Part shown: one piece after another, positions 10,646-22,538 of the stretch
Position numbering within the stretch: the stretch's first letter is position 1
Layout of the letters: each line of letters starts with the position of its first letter
Program-made: the position numbers and the translations under genes
From: an uncultured Clostridia bacterium
GTDB lineage: Bacteria > Bacillota > Clostridia > Christensenellales > UBA1242
Reading direction: 5' to 3'
NCBI GenBank assembly: GCA_947593585.1
Contig: CANQDP010000004.1
Location: 33,201 to 97,200 of the forward strand
Length of the DNA stretch: 64,000 nucleotides
Notes under the pieces: generated by a model
Database searches by the model: none
Told to the model about the DNA's origin: nothing
What the model saw: only the letters and a program-made list of their open reading frames with translations

Positions 10646-10984
10646 CTTTTTAATTTTGTTTAATAAAACTAATCTAACAATGTAGGTGATAAGCATCGCC
10701 AAAAAGCCAAAAAGGCTAACGCCAACCACCACCCAAAACAAAACATTTTCCATAAAGAAGGTCAAAACCGTGCCAGCGATTGCAATCGCGAAGAAAACGC
10801 TCAGCAAAATAAAAGTAATTCGCTGCACTTGATTGCGCTTTCTCACCAATTCTTGCTCTTTTTCCACTTCGTCTGGCATAATAAGATTTTCTCTTGGCTT
10901 GGTGTAATCCCTCAATTTTGCTCCACAATTAGAGCAAAATTTTCTGTCATTCCTATTTTCAGTTCCACATTGGTCACAAAACAT
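10631..10984 (-). CDS. Zinc-ribbon membrane protein
   Basis: MFCDQCGTENRNDRKFCSNCGAKLRDY followed by two TM segments. Confidence 0.8.
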   Translation of the reverse strand: MFCDQCGTENRNDRKFCSNCGAKLRDYTKPRENLIMPDEVEKEQELVRKRNQVQRITFILLSVFFAIAIAGTVLTFFMENVLFWVVVGVSLFGFLAMLITYIVRLVLLNKIKKAQKK

Positions 10985-11153
10985 ATTTCAAAACCTCAAT
11001 TTTATTCTAGCATATTTCGTTTGGATAGTCAAATGGTTTTACCAACTTTTTGCCTGCCCAAATTTAAAAAAGGGTATTGACAAAATAAAATAATGTGATA
11101 AAATTAAACTAGTCTAATTGTTCTAATTTTAGGGCATAAAAGGAGCAGCTAAA

Positions 11154-11669
11154 ATGGAATTTACTGCAATATTCACACAAATGGGTTGGGTGCCAGCAGT
11201 TTTGCTAAGCGTTGGCGTTGTTTTCTCAATCGTTGAAGTGTTTGTGCCGGGCTTTGGCTTTTTTGGAATTGTTGGCATGGGCTCAATGGTGGCAGGAATT
11301 ATCGTAAGAATTGCACAAGGGCTAAATGTTTTGCAATCAATCGTACTCATTTTATTGGTTTTGGGCTTCTTTGCTGTGGCGGGAATGTTTATGGTTTTCA
11401 GCGCACAGCACGGCATTCTAAGTCAAACAGGTCTTTTTGAAACTAACACCACCATTTCACGAGATTACGATAAAACAGAAAAAGAGCTTCGCAAGTTAGT
11501 TGGCAAATCTGGCAGAGCGGTCAGCAAGTTAAATCTTGGGGGCAAAGCAAAAATTAGAGGAAAAATTTATGATGTTGTGTCTGCCACCTCGTTAATTCCG
11601 GCAGGTGCACACATTAAGGTGATAGAAATAAAGGATAATCATATTATTGTTAGAAAATGGTTTGAATAA
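11154..11669 (+). CDS. NfeD-like membrane protein
   Basis: TM segments (VGVVFSIVEVFVPGFGFFGIVG) then an OB-like C-term (GKSGRAVSKLNLGGKAKIRGKIYDVVSATSLIPAGAHIKVIEIKDNHIIVR); directly upstream of floA. Confidence 0.85.
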   Translation: MEFTAIFTQMGWVPAVLLSVGVVFSIVEVFVPGFGFFGIVGMGSMVAGIIVRIAQGLNVLQSIVLILLVLGFFAVAGMFMVFSAQHGILSQTGLFETNTTISRDYDKTEKELRKLVGKSGRAVSKLNLGGKAKIRGKIYDVVSATSLIPAGAHIKVIEIKDNHIIVRKWFE

Positions 11670-11678
11670 GGAGGATGA

Positions 11679-12728
11679 ATGTCCAGTTTATTAATATCAA
11701 ACACTCAATTAATTGTGTTAATCGTTGTGCTGGCAGTGGTTTTAGCGCTCTTTATTGCGCTCTTTATCATCGTGCCAACAAATGTGTGGTTTAGGGCACT
11801 TGCTTCTGGTGCACATGTTTCAATGTTCCGCCTTATAGGCATGAAAATTAGAAAAATCAATTATAAACAAGTGGTCAACATCTATATTGTTTCGCAAAAG
11901 GCGGGGCTTAAAATTCCAATTTCAGATTTGGAAACGCACTTAATGGCAGGCGGGCATATCGATAGTCTTGTGAACGCAATGATTGCTGCCCACAGCGCAA
12001 AAATCAATCTCACATTAGAGCAGGCAAAGGCAATCGACCTTGCCGGCAGAGATGTGGTTGAAGCGGTAAAAACCAGCATCACCCCAAAAATCATCCGCAC
12101 TCCATGGATTGGGGCAATGGCTAAAAACGGCATTCAAGTGAAAGTTTTGGCACAGGTAACAGTTCGTGCCAGGCTTGATAGGCAAATCGGCACGGCAGAT
12201 GTGGAAACAATCTTGGCGCGCGTTGGTGAAGGCATAGTAACATCCATCGGCAAAGCCAACACCCACACTGAAATTTTGTCCGACCCTTCAATTATTTCTA
12301 AAACAATTCTTGACGACCATCTTGATAGGCAGACGGGTTATGAAATATTGTCAATAGACATTGCCGATGTCGATGTTGGCGACAATGTCGGCGCAAAATT
12401 AAAAATCGAAGATGCCGAGGCGAAGAAGAAAATAAGTCAGGCAGCAGCCGAAGAGAGAAAGGCTCAAGCCGTGGCATTAGAGCAAGAGATGAAGGCGAAA
12501 ACTCAAGAGATGAAGGCGATAGTTCTCGCTGCGGAGAGTGAAGTGCATAAGGCAATGGCTCAAGCATTAAAGACGGGCAAATTCGGCGTGATGGACTATT
12601 ATAAACTTCAAAACATTGTGGCAGACACAAACATGAGAAATGCCATCAGTGCACCAAAAGAAGAAAAGGATAAAGATAGGGAACGCCCAGCCGGCAATAA
12701 TGGTGGACGCCCTCCGTTTAAAGACTAA
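11679..12728 (+). CDS. floA: Flotillin-like protein FloA
   Basis: VWFRALASGAHVSMFRLIGMKIRKI...NLTLEQAKAIDLAGRDVVEAVKTSITPKIIRTPWIGAMAKNGIQVKVLAQVTVRARLDRQIG. Confidence 0.93.
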   Translation: MSSLLISNTQLIVLIVVLAVVLALFIALFIIVPTNVWFRALASGAHVSMFRLIGMKIRKINYKQVVNIYIVSQKAGLKIPISDLETHLMAGGHIDSLVNAMIAAHSAKINLTLEQAKAIDLAGRDVVEAVKTSITPKIIRTPWIGAMAKNGIQVKVLAQVTVRARLDRQIGTADVETILARVGEGIVTSIGKANTHTEILSDPSIISKTILDDHLDRQTGYEILSIDIADVDVGDNVGAKLKIEDAEAKKKISQAAAEERKAQAVALEQEMKAKTQEMKAIVLAAESEVHKAMAQALKTGKFGVMDYYKLQNIVADTNMRNAISAPKEEKDKDRERPAGNNGGRPPFKD

Positions 12729-12750
12729 ATATCATAAAAGAGGCTAGAAA

Positions 12751-13188
12751 ATGTCGATTGTGGAAAAGGTTCTCATACTGTCAGCGGTTCTAATGCCTTT
12801 CATAGCATTAATCGTGTTTTTGCCGAGTTGGATAAAAAATCGAAAAATAAAAAAGGCAAATGCAAAGCCGGAGCCCACGCCACAGCCAACAAAAGAGCCT
12901 GAGCCCGAGCCCCAGCCGGTAACACCAACTCCACATAAGGTGGATTCACACGGGCACGAAAACGATTTTTTGGATTATGCAGAAAACAAGCGCAAAAGGG
13001 TGTCCGCCCCCAAAAGGAACAATCCAATCCCTAATTTTAGAGATTTTGAAAGATTTTCTCAATCAAGGCCGGTCGTTCGCCAGCCGGTTGAAGAAAAGAG
13101 CATAAAGGAAGAAATCAATTCCCTCAGCCCAAGTTTAAAAGCTCTAATTATTTCGGGAGCGTTGAATAAACGAGATTTTGATGAATAA
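12751..13188 (+). CDS. Hypothetical single-TM protein with Pro/Glu-rich linker
   Basis: N-terminal TM; EPTPQPTKEPEPEPQPVTPTP; co-oriented immediately after floA. Confidence 0.65.
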   Translation: MSIVEKVLILSAVLMPFIALIVFLPSWIKNRKIKKANAKPEPTPQPTKEPEPEPQPVTPTPHKVDSHGHENDFLDYAENKRKRVSAPKRNNPIPNFRDFERFSQSRPVVRQPVEEKSIKEEINSLSPSLKALIISGALNKRDFDE

Positions 13189-13215
13189 AAAATATGCATT
13201 GCTGCATATTTTTTT
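13187..13215. terminator. Bidirectional Rho-independent terminator
   Basis: AAAAATATGCAttgcTGCATATTTTTTT. Confidence 0.75.
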
Positions 13216-14287
13216 AAACTTCTATATTTGGGCGAGAGCTTAACGGTTTATCCTCAATTTGTGCGCCATAATTATTAATAGGTTGGCTAGAGCGAGCGTC
13301 CATAACGGCAATCACTCGTTTCATAGCCTCTTTATTGATGCCCTTAATGCCAGATAAATCTCCGCCATTTTTCTTTATTAATTTAATTATCTTATATATA
13401 TTATAAGGATTATTTTTAAAAGTGGGGTGATTAATCATTTTTAGGCAAGCGTCCAAATTGTCGCTCGCTAAAAGGCGGTTAAATAATTTTTGGTCGGCCT
13501 CATCATTAGGGTAGAGCGAGTGAGCGGCCTCATATTTAAGCACCTCAATTCTATCGTTTTGTGGCAAAGAAGCAAACTCCATCTGGAAATTTTTAAAACT
13601 CTCCTCAATAATTTTGCCATAAGCATCTAGCAAGTAGTTTTTAGAAGAAAGTTCCTTTTTGGTTTTAAAATAAACTTTTCTAAGATAAAGTTTCATCTTT
13701 TCAAGCGTTTTGGAAGGATATTGCTTTTCAACTTCATCAAATAACTTAAGAGCCTCTAATAGTGCCTGGTCGTTTGCTTTTTGCTCGTTTGGGTTGGCAG
13801 AGTAAAGCGAAAGCGTAACATCCACACCCGTTTCCAAGTCAAAACCGCAAATCGTTCTAACTGCGTATAGCACATTTTCATATTTGAAATGCTCAAGATA
13901 AGCGGCGGATGGGTTGCCATATTCATCTTTTTGAATTTTGGAATTTTCATTGTCCGTTTGCAAATGGCTAAACTCATGCAATATGGAGTCAATAATTTTC
14001 ACTGCTCGCTTATATCCGCCTTTAAAAAGTTTGTCGTTTAGGCTGATTAATCCGGTTCCGTGTGCTCCCAAGCATCCGTTAAGCCCCCTCAAAACGGAAA
14101 ATTTGATTTCACCAAGTTGCAAATCGGCTAATTTATATTTAATTAAACTAAGGGTCAACTCTTTGGAAATGTTTGCCCTGCCTCTATTATCTGTGAAAGA
14201 GGCTATTAAATCCACAAGTTCACTCAAGCACTCTTCCTTAGTTTTGTTATTTACTATATTAATCATGCTTATAATTATATCAAACAA
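13214..14287 (-). CDS. Hypothetical protein with HEXXH (HEFSH) zincin-like motif
   Basis: Long ORF; IIDSILHEFSHLQTDNENSK. Confidence 0.65.
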   Translation of the reverse strand: MFDIIISMINIVNNKTKEECLSELVDLIASFTDNRGRANISKELTLSLIKYKLADLQLGEIKFSVLRGLNGCLGAHGTGLISLNDKLFKGGYKRAVKIIDSILHEFSHLQTDNENSKIQKDEYGNPSAAYLEHFKYENVLYAVRTICGFDLETGVDVTLSLYSANPNEQKANDQALLEALKLFDEVEKQYPSKTLEKMKLYLRKVYFKTKKELSSKNYLLDAYGKIIEESFKNFQMEFASLPQNDRIEVLKYEAAHSLYPNDEADQKLFNRLLASDNLDACLKMINHPTFKNNPYNIYKIIKLIKKNGGDLSGIKGINKEAMKRVIAVMDARSSQPINNYGAQIEDKPLSSRPNIEV

Positions 14288-14466
14288 TCAAAAGTTGTCA
14301 AGAAGCAATTTTTGAATTTCGCCTTAAAATTTTCAAAAATCACCCTTTTTTGGCGTTTGATGGGGTAGAATAGGTTCTTAAAACAGGCATTTTCGGCATA
14401 TTTTCGTATATTTTGTCAAAACTTTAAAAAAAATCCAAAAATTTTTAAAAAATTTTAAAAAAACTG

Positions 14467-14495
14467 TTGACAAAAAATAAAATGTGTGTTATATT
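14467..14495 (+). promoter_or_regulatory. Putative sigma-A promoter of the 23S-5S unit
   Basis: TTGACA - 17 bp - TATATT, ~200 bp upstream of the 23S 5' end. Confidence 0.8.
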
Positions 14496-14583
14496 AAACT
14501 TGCATTCAGCCTGAGGCGGGGCAATCCAAATCAAGCAAATGCCTATAAAATAAGTGCTTTTGCACCATAGTTTTATAGTAAGG

Positions 14584-14598
14584 ACAATGACAACTGCA
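14584..14598 (+). other. 5' arm of putative pre-23S processing stem
   Basis: acaatgacaactgca is the exact reverse complement of tgcagttgtcattgt at 17808-17822. Confidence 0.7.
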
Positions 14599-14692
14599 TA
14601 TTTAAAATACAAATACGAGAAGTAATTGCATCAAAGCAATTCAATTTCAATTTGTAATTTTGCCAAAGAACATTTATCAAAGGAACAAAGAC

Positions 14693-17625
<2,933 letters not shown>

Positions 17626-17807
17626 ACCTTCCTTTTGAGAATTTTCTTTGAGTAAAATTACATGTGTTTGTATTAGCAAATCTCAGTTTGTTCAATCTAC
17701 GAGAGAAACCGCTAGCGGTGTCTCTTGTAAACACGAGCAAACGAACATAGGCTTATGTGTTGTGTAGTAAAACGAAACAACACTCGCAAATGTGAGATTT
17801 GCGAGTG

Positions 17808-17822
17808 TGCAGTTGTCATTGT
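17808..17822 (+). other. 3' arm of putative pre-23S processing stem
   Basis: 15-nt perfect complement of 14584-14598. Confidence 0.7.
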
Positions 17823-17855
17823 TCTAAATCAGCAAATGCCGATGTTCAATGTACC

Positions 17856-17976
17856 ATGATGGTGATTATAGCTGAGAGGTTCCACTTGTTCCCATTCCGA
17901 ACACAAAAGTTAAGCTCTCAAACGCCGAAAATACTTGGCTGGAGACGGCCCGGTAAGATAGGAAGTTGCCATCAAC
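17856..17976 (+). rRNA. 5S ribosomal RNA
   Basis: ttcccattccgaacacaaaagttaagctctcaaacgccgaaaatacttggctggagacggcccggtaagataggaagttgcc; terminal helix TGATGG/CCATCA. Confidence 0.9.
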
Positions 17977-18004
17977 CTGATGCGAGCAATTCGCTTGCTT
18001 TAAT

Positions 18005-18036
18005 CAAAACCCACTGAAATTCAGTGGGTTTTTTCA
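18005..18036 (+). terminator. Rho-independent terminator after 5S
   Basis: AAACCCACTGaaatTCAGTGGGTTTTTT. Confidence 0.85.
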
Positions 18037-18267
18037 TTTTTAAGCGATTGCTCGCATTCTATGAGGGACAACCAGCAGGCTGTTTTTCCCTCATTACTCC
18101 TTTTCCGGTTTAATAAGGATTTGTTATTTTTGCAGAGTTTTTTTTCGTCTCCAGCCAAGTGTCGGGGTCCCCGCAAAAAGTATGTTTTGCGGGGATAAGG
18201 AGCAATCGTGCAAAAAATGAAATTTGCGAACTTGTGAGCAAATGATAAAAAGTACGAATTGCGACGC

Positions 18268-18306
18268 GGAGACGGCCCGGTAAGATAGGAAGTTGCCATC
18301 AACCTG
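18268..18306 (+). pseudogene. Duplicated 3' fragment of 5S rRNA
   Basis: 39-nt exact copy of 17941-17979 (ggagacggcccggtaagataggaagttgccatcaacctg). Confidence 0.85.
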
Positions 18307-18440
18307 CATCGCAAATGGCCTTTATGGCTGTTTGCGATTTTTTTATCTCAAATTATCAGTTTTAGGCGTTTGCAATGCTCAATGGGAGAAAATGAATATA
18401 AAAAAATAGACATCTCCGCTTAACTTTAGAATTTCTTCTC

Positions 18441-18469
18441 TTGACAAATTAAACTTTCAGTGTTAATAT
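18441..18469 (+). promoter_or_regulatory. Putative sigma-A promoter
   Basis: TTGACA - 17 bp - TAATAT upstream of the ORF at 18591. Confidence 0.65.
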
Positions 18470-18590
18470 AAAAATGATGGTGGTTTTTAGGCTTAAAAAC
18501 CTTAAAGTTTAAGTTGTTTGAAAAATAATTTTATATTTAAACTATTCAAAAAAGTGTTAGATTAGTAAATAAAAAAGATTGGAGGTCCTT

Positions 18591-19334
18591 ATGAAAAATG
18601 TTCAAATAATTCCTCATTATTGCGAGGATTTTGAAATATATTACGGCAAAAAAGAGCAAAAAGAATTGGGCAAAATTTTATCTGATGTGTTGTCCAGATT
18701 TAATTTGACGAATGAAGAAAAAGCGCAGTTGTCCAAATATGTTTATAGCGTTAAATCTTTTTATCATAAAGGTCTTTGCCCTAAAAGGGAAAATTCCGCT
18801 AATCTATACTGCGGAGATTATGTGGATATAAAGCTTACTCACATTGTGGACTATGACGCACTCATTTTTGAAAATTTTCACAATCTTGAAGTGGACATTT
18901 CTTTCTTAAATAATGACACAATTGAAGAGCACAAAATAGACGCTCGAGATGCGGACATTCCTAAATTGGTGGAATTAATGGTTCTTTTCAATAGTTTGTG
19001 CAAAATAAATCATATGCCAAAATACTCAAACAAAGAATCAAAATATCATGAAGTGTATAAAATTTATGTGGATATTCTCGAAGCAATCGCTTCTGGCAGC
19101 TATGCAGAATTAGAGCCATGTTTAGAATACATCCCAACATGGTTGGAGATAAACAAAAAAGGCGAGGATAATTGGCAAAATCTTCTCACCAGGACGCAGA
19201 ACACAGCAAGCCTAAAAGCCATATATAAAGGTGGAAGCATCAATCAAAAGCAATATTCAAAATATAAAGATTATTTAAAACGCATATCATTTGATGCTGT
19301 GAAATCTAAATTGTTGCGCGAATTGGAGAGTTAA
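18591..19334 (+). CDS. Hypothetical protein
   Basis: ORF with GGAGG RBS and ATG at 18591; no family recognised. Confidence 0.65.
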   Translation: MKNVQIIPHYCEDFEIYYGKKEQKELGKILSDVLSRFNLTNEEKAQLSKYVYSVKSFYHKGLCPKRENSANLYCGDYVDIKLTHIVDYDALIFENFHNLEVDISFLNNDTIEEHKIDARDADIPKLVELMVLFNSLCKINHMPKYSNKESKYHEVYKIYVDILEAIASGSYAELEPCLEYIPTWLEINKKGEDNWQNLLTRTQNTASLKAIYKGGSINQKQYSKYKDYLKRISFDAVKSKLLRELES

Positions 19335-19335
19335 T

Positions 19336-19569
19336 ATGAAATTGGTTGTGGAGTTGTTCAACGCAAAGCGACACAGGGCGAAGCTTGCACGAAGTGCCAT
19401 TGTTTTGGAAAAATGTTATAGAAATTCAAAGTCTAAAAGTTTAAGAAAAGAAACGAAAGCGCGAATTAAAAAGGTTGAAAAAGAACTAAAAATTTGCGAT
19501 TTTAAAGTGCAATATTTCACCCGGCTATACATAAATCATGTTGAAAAACAAATTAAAGAAAACAAATAA
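19336..19569 (+). CDS. Hypothetical small basic protein
   Basis: Starts 2 nt after the previous stop; Lys/Arg-rich. Confidence 0.5.
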   Translation: MKLVVELFNAKRHRAKLARSAIVLEKCYRNSKSKSLRKETKARIKKVEKELKICDFKVQYFTRLYINHVEKQIKENK

Positions 19570-19595
19570 ATTTTACAAATTAGCCTAGTTTATTA

Positions 19596-19628
19596 AAAAA
19601 ATTGTGCAAAATGGCACAATTTTTTAGT
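19596..19628. terminator. Rho-independent terminator
   Basis: AAAAATTGTGCaaaatGGCACAATTTTTT. Confidence 0.75.
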
Positions 19629-19660
19629 TTTTTTAAAATTTTTTTTACATTTTTAAACAA

Positions 19661-20500
19661 CTAAAAGTTAGGATTGTTTTTTGCCAATTTATATGTGTTT
19701 TCCATCAAGCAAGCCACAGTGAGTGGGCCAACGCCACCAGGCACAGGTGTAATCATAGAGCATTTTTCTTTCACGCTTTCAAAGTCCACATCACCACAAA
19801 GTTTTCCGTCAACTCTGTTCATGCCAACATCCACAACCACCGCACCAGATTTCACAAAATCTGCATCAATAAATTTGGCTTTTCCAATGGCAACAACTAA
19901 TATGTCTGCCATTCTTGTGATTTCCTTTAAATTTTCAGTTTTGCTATGGCAAAGCACAACGGTTGCATTCCTTTGCAAAAGTAGGTGAGCAATGCTTTGA
20001 CCCACAAGTTTGCTTCTTCCCACCACAACGGCAGTTTTTCCTTCAATTTGCACATCATATTTATCAAGCAATTTTATTATTCCGCTCGGTGTGCAAGGTG
20101 CAAAATTTGAAACTCCTTTAAAAAATAGTTTGCCCATATTTTCGTTTGTTAGCCCGTCTGCATCTTTTCTTGGGTCAATTTTGCCAATTGCACTTTCTTC
20201 ATCAAGACCATTTGGAAGTGGCAGTTGCAAAAGGATTGCGGAAACATCCTCATCTTTATTTTCTTTTTGAATTGCCTCTTCAAGTTCATTTTGTGAAGTG
20301 CTTTGGTTTAATCTTATCAGTTTAGAAAGCAAGCCACACTCTTCACAAGCGCGTTGCTTGTTTCTCACATAAATCTCGCTGGCAGAATTGCCTTCAATCA
20401 TCAGGCAAGATAGAGTTGGTTTCTTAGTTAAAGAAGAAACCTTTTCTTTCACTTCATTTTTAATTTCTTGCGCCAAACTTTTTCCATCTAAAATAATCAT
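19661..20500 (-). CDS. folD: Bifunctional methylenetetrahydrofolate dehydrogenase/cyclohydrolase
   Basis: MIILDGKSLAQEIK...LLQLPLPNGLDEE...DADGLT...PCTPSGIIKLL...VVGRSKLVGQSIAHLLLQRNATVVLCHSKT...TPVPGGVGPLTVACLMENT. Confidence 0.96.
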   Translation of the reverse strand: MIILDGKSLAQEIKNEVKEKVSSLTKKPTLSCLMIEGNSASEIYVRNKQRACEECGLLSKLIRLNQSTSQNELEEAIQKENKDEDVSAILLQLPLPNGLDEESAIGKIDPRKDADGLTNENMGKLFFKGVSNFAPCTPSGIIKLLDKYDVQIEGKTAVVVGRSKLVGQSIAHLLLQRNATVVLCHSKTENLKEITRMADILVVAIGKAKFIDADFVKSGAVVVDVGMNRVDGKLCGDVDFESVKEKCSMITPVPGGVGPLTVACLMENTYKLAKNNPNF

Positions 20501-20638
20501 ACATATATTATAGCACAAAATTTGCATTTTGCAAAATTTTAATGATTTTTAATTATATATTTAATTTTAATTAATTAAAACCTTTGCTAAAGCAGGGTTT
20601 TGCTTAAAATAATGTTATTGGCGTAATTTTTAGATTAA

Positions 20639-21442
20639 TCATTTTTTGTTTCTCTCATATAGATTATAAACATAAGATTTTGTTAGTTTATATTTATCTT
20701 TAATCTGTTTAATTGCCTCGTTTTTATCTATGGTTTTTGTTAGTTTATTTAACTCGGCAATAATCTCTTTTTCAGCAGGAACCTCGCCTGTTTTAGCCGC
20801 GTTTTTTATAACCAAAACAAACTCGCCTTTGGGCTCATTTAATTCAAAAGGAAGGGTGGCAAAAATCACATTTTCATGCAGTTTTGTTATTTCGCTAACT
20901 ATGGCAATTTCTGCATTTCCAAGTGTCAAAAATAGATTGTTTAAATCCTTATTGATGTTATATTTTGATGAATATAAGATGCACGTGCCGTCAAAATTTT
21001 TTATGCCCTCCAACTGTTGCTTCATCTCTTTATTTTTTTCGCTCAAAAAGCCAAAAAACGCAAATTTGCTTGCATCAAAACCTGATAAAACAAGGGCAGA
21101 AAGCCCCGCATTTGCGCCGGGGATAATCGTGAATTTGATATTTTGCTCAATCAGTTTTTTTGCCAAAATATTGCCCGGGTCGCTAATCACAGGCATACCA
21201 GCATCGCTAATAATTGCAATGTTTTTGCCCGCTTTTTCCAACTCAATTATGCCGTCAGCACTCGTGTTCTCATTAAATTTATGATAGGCAATAGTTTTGG
21301 CTTTAATGCCATAATGGTCAAGCAAAATTTTGCTATGCCGCGTGTCCTCACACGCAATAACATCGCAATTTTTAAGCACTTCAACCGCTCTAAAACTAAA
21401 ATCATCGAGATTGCCAATCGGCGTTGCAACAAAATAAATCAT
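20639..21442 (-). CDS. rsmI: 16S rRNA (cytidine(1402)-2'-O)-methyltransferase
   Basis: MIYFVATPIGNLDDFSFRAVEVLKNCDVIACEDTRHSKILLDHYGI...ISDAGMPVISDPG. Confidence 0.95.
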   Translation of the reverse strand: MIYFVATPIGNLDDFSFRAVEVLKNCDVIACEDTRHSKILLDHYGIKAKTIAYHKFNENTSADGIIELEKAGKNIAIISDAGMPVISDPGNILAKKLIEQNIKFTIIPGANAGLSALVLSGFDASKFAFFGFLSEKNKEMKQQLEGIKNFDGTCILYSSKYNINKDLNNLFLTLGNAEIAIVSEITKLHENVIFATLPFELNEPKGEFVLVIKNAAKTGEVPAEKEIIAELNKLTKTIDKNEAIKQIKDKYKLTKSYVYNLYERNKK

Positions 21443-22116
21443 TTAATTTCCTCTTTTAGAATTCTAACACCCGGGTTGGCGTTTTTCACTGCTTCAATCA
21501 GCACCAAATACGCCTCTTTTTGGTTAGTGAAAATAAATTTCATTTTTTTCACTTCTAGTTTATAATTGTGGCAAAGGGCAACAAGTTCAGCCGAGCGCGA
21601 TGCCAAATGCACCATATAAAGCCGACCCTTATCCTTAATCAGTTCGCTAGATTTTTTTATAATGTCCTCAAGTGTTGCTTCAATTTCGTGGCGAGCAAGT
21701 GCAATTTCTTTTTTTTCATTGATAAGGCTTTTCCCATTCACTTTTTGATAGGGCGGATTGCATATCACCACATCAACGGGCTTATTAAAATCACTCAGTT
21801 TCAAATCTTTTAAATTGCAATTAAAAATCTTGCTTTTGCGCTTAAAATTATTAAATTTTATGTTCTCTTCAATAATTTTGCACATTTCTGGCTGAATTTC
21901 GTTTAAATAAAGGTGGTTGAAAGGGCAGAGCGAATACGTATAAAAACTAATAATTCCACTGCCGGCGCAAAGTTCTAACACATTATCTGTGTGCTTAATG
22001 TTGCAAAACTTGGCAAGCAAAACAGCGTCTTGCGTAAACTTATATAGTTCTTCACTTTGGTAAACCGAAATTCCGTTACCAAAGTTTTCAAGTTTAAAGT
22101 TATCTATGTTTTTCAT
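21439..22116 (-). CDS. tRNA1(Val) (adenine(37)-N6)-methyltransferase-like
   Basis: VYQSEELYKFTQDAVLLAKFC...VLELCAGSGIISF...VVICNPPYQKVN (NPPY). Confidence 0.85.
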   Translation of the reverse strand: MKNIDNFKLENFGNGISVYQSEELYKFTQDAVLLAKFCNIKHTDNVLELCAGSGIISFYTYSLCPFNHLYLNEIQPEMCKIIEENIKFNNFKRKSKIFNCNLKDLKLSDFNKPVDVVICNPPYQKVNGKSLINEKKEIALARHEIEATLEDIIKKSSELIKDKGRLYMVHLASRSAELVALCHNYKLEVKKMKFIFTNQKEAYLVLIEAVKNANPGVRILKEEIK

Positions 22117-22504
22117 TTGTCCCCTTAATCACAATCCAACCAGCACCATTGCTGCGTTTAACTTTAAATGGCTTAACTCTTTCAACATTTTCAAGCCAAA
22201 TAAGAGTGCAATATTTCTTTTGTAGCGTTGTTTCCCAATCTTCAAATTTGTCTGTTCCTATTTGCCGACCATATTGTTGCCTTATTTCATCAACCTTTGT
22301 AGGTGTAAGTTCATAATATTTCACTTCTCGCACCTTTGCCGTTGCAGTAACATCTTTGCCTGTTTCTTTTAGAAAAATAGTGTCGCCTTTACTAACCTTG
22401 TTGTATGGTGCAACTTTGTGCATAGACCATCGGCTTTCAATAGTCTTTTCTCCACTTAAAACCATATCATAAAAAGGTTGTTTTAAAATCGCCAAATGCT
22501 TCAT
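22100..22504 (-). CDS. ASCH domain-containing protein
   Basis: MKHLAILKQPFYDMVLSGEKTIESRWSMHKVAPYNKVSKGDTIFLKETG; ATG at 22504 with good RBS. Confidence 0.75.
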   Translation of the reverse strand: MKHLAILKQPFYDMVLSGEKTIESRWSMHKVAPYNKVSKGDTIFLKETGKDVTATAKVREVKYYELTPTKVDEIRQQYGRQIGTDKFEDWETTLQKKYCTLIWLENVERVKPFKVKRSNGAGWIVIKGTNEKHR

Positions 22505-22538
22505 ATCCACTCCCAAAAACAATTATGATTTAGTGAAT

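Noticed and set aside
18021-18314. 97-aa minus-strand ORF MRCRLMATSYLTGPSPRR...
   Set aside because: Its N-terminus is the antisense of the duplicated 5S fragment and it runs through terminators; a typical spurious rRNA-adjacent ORF.
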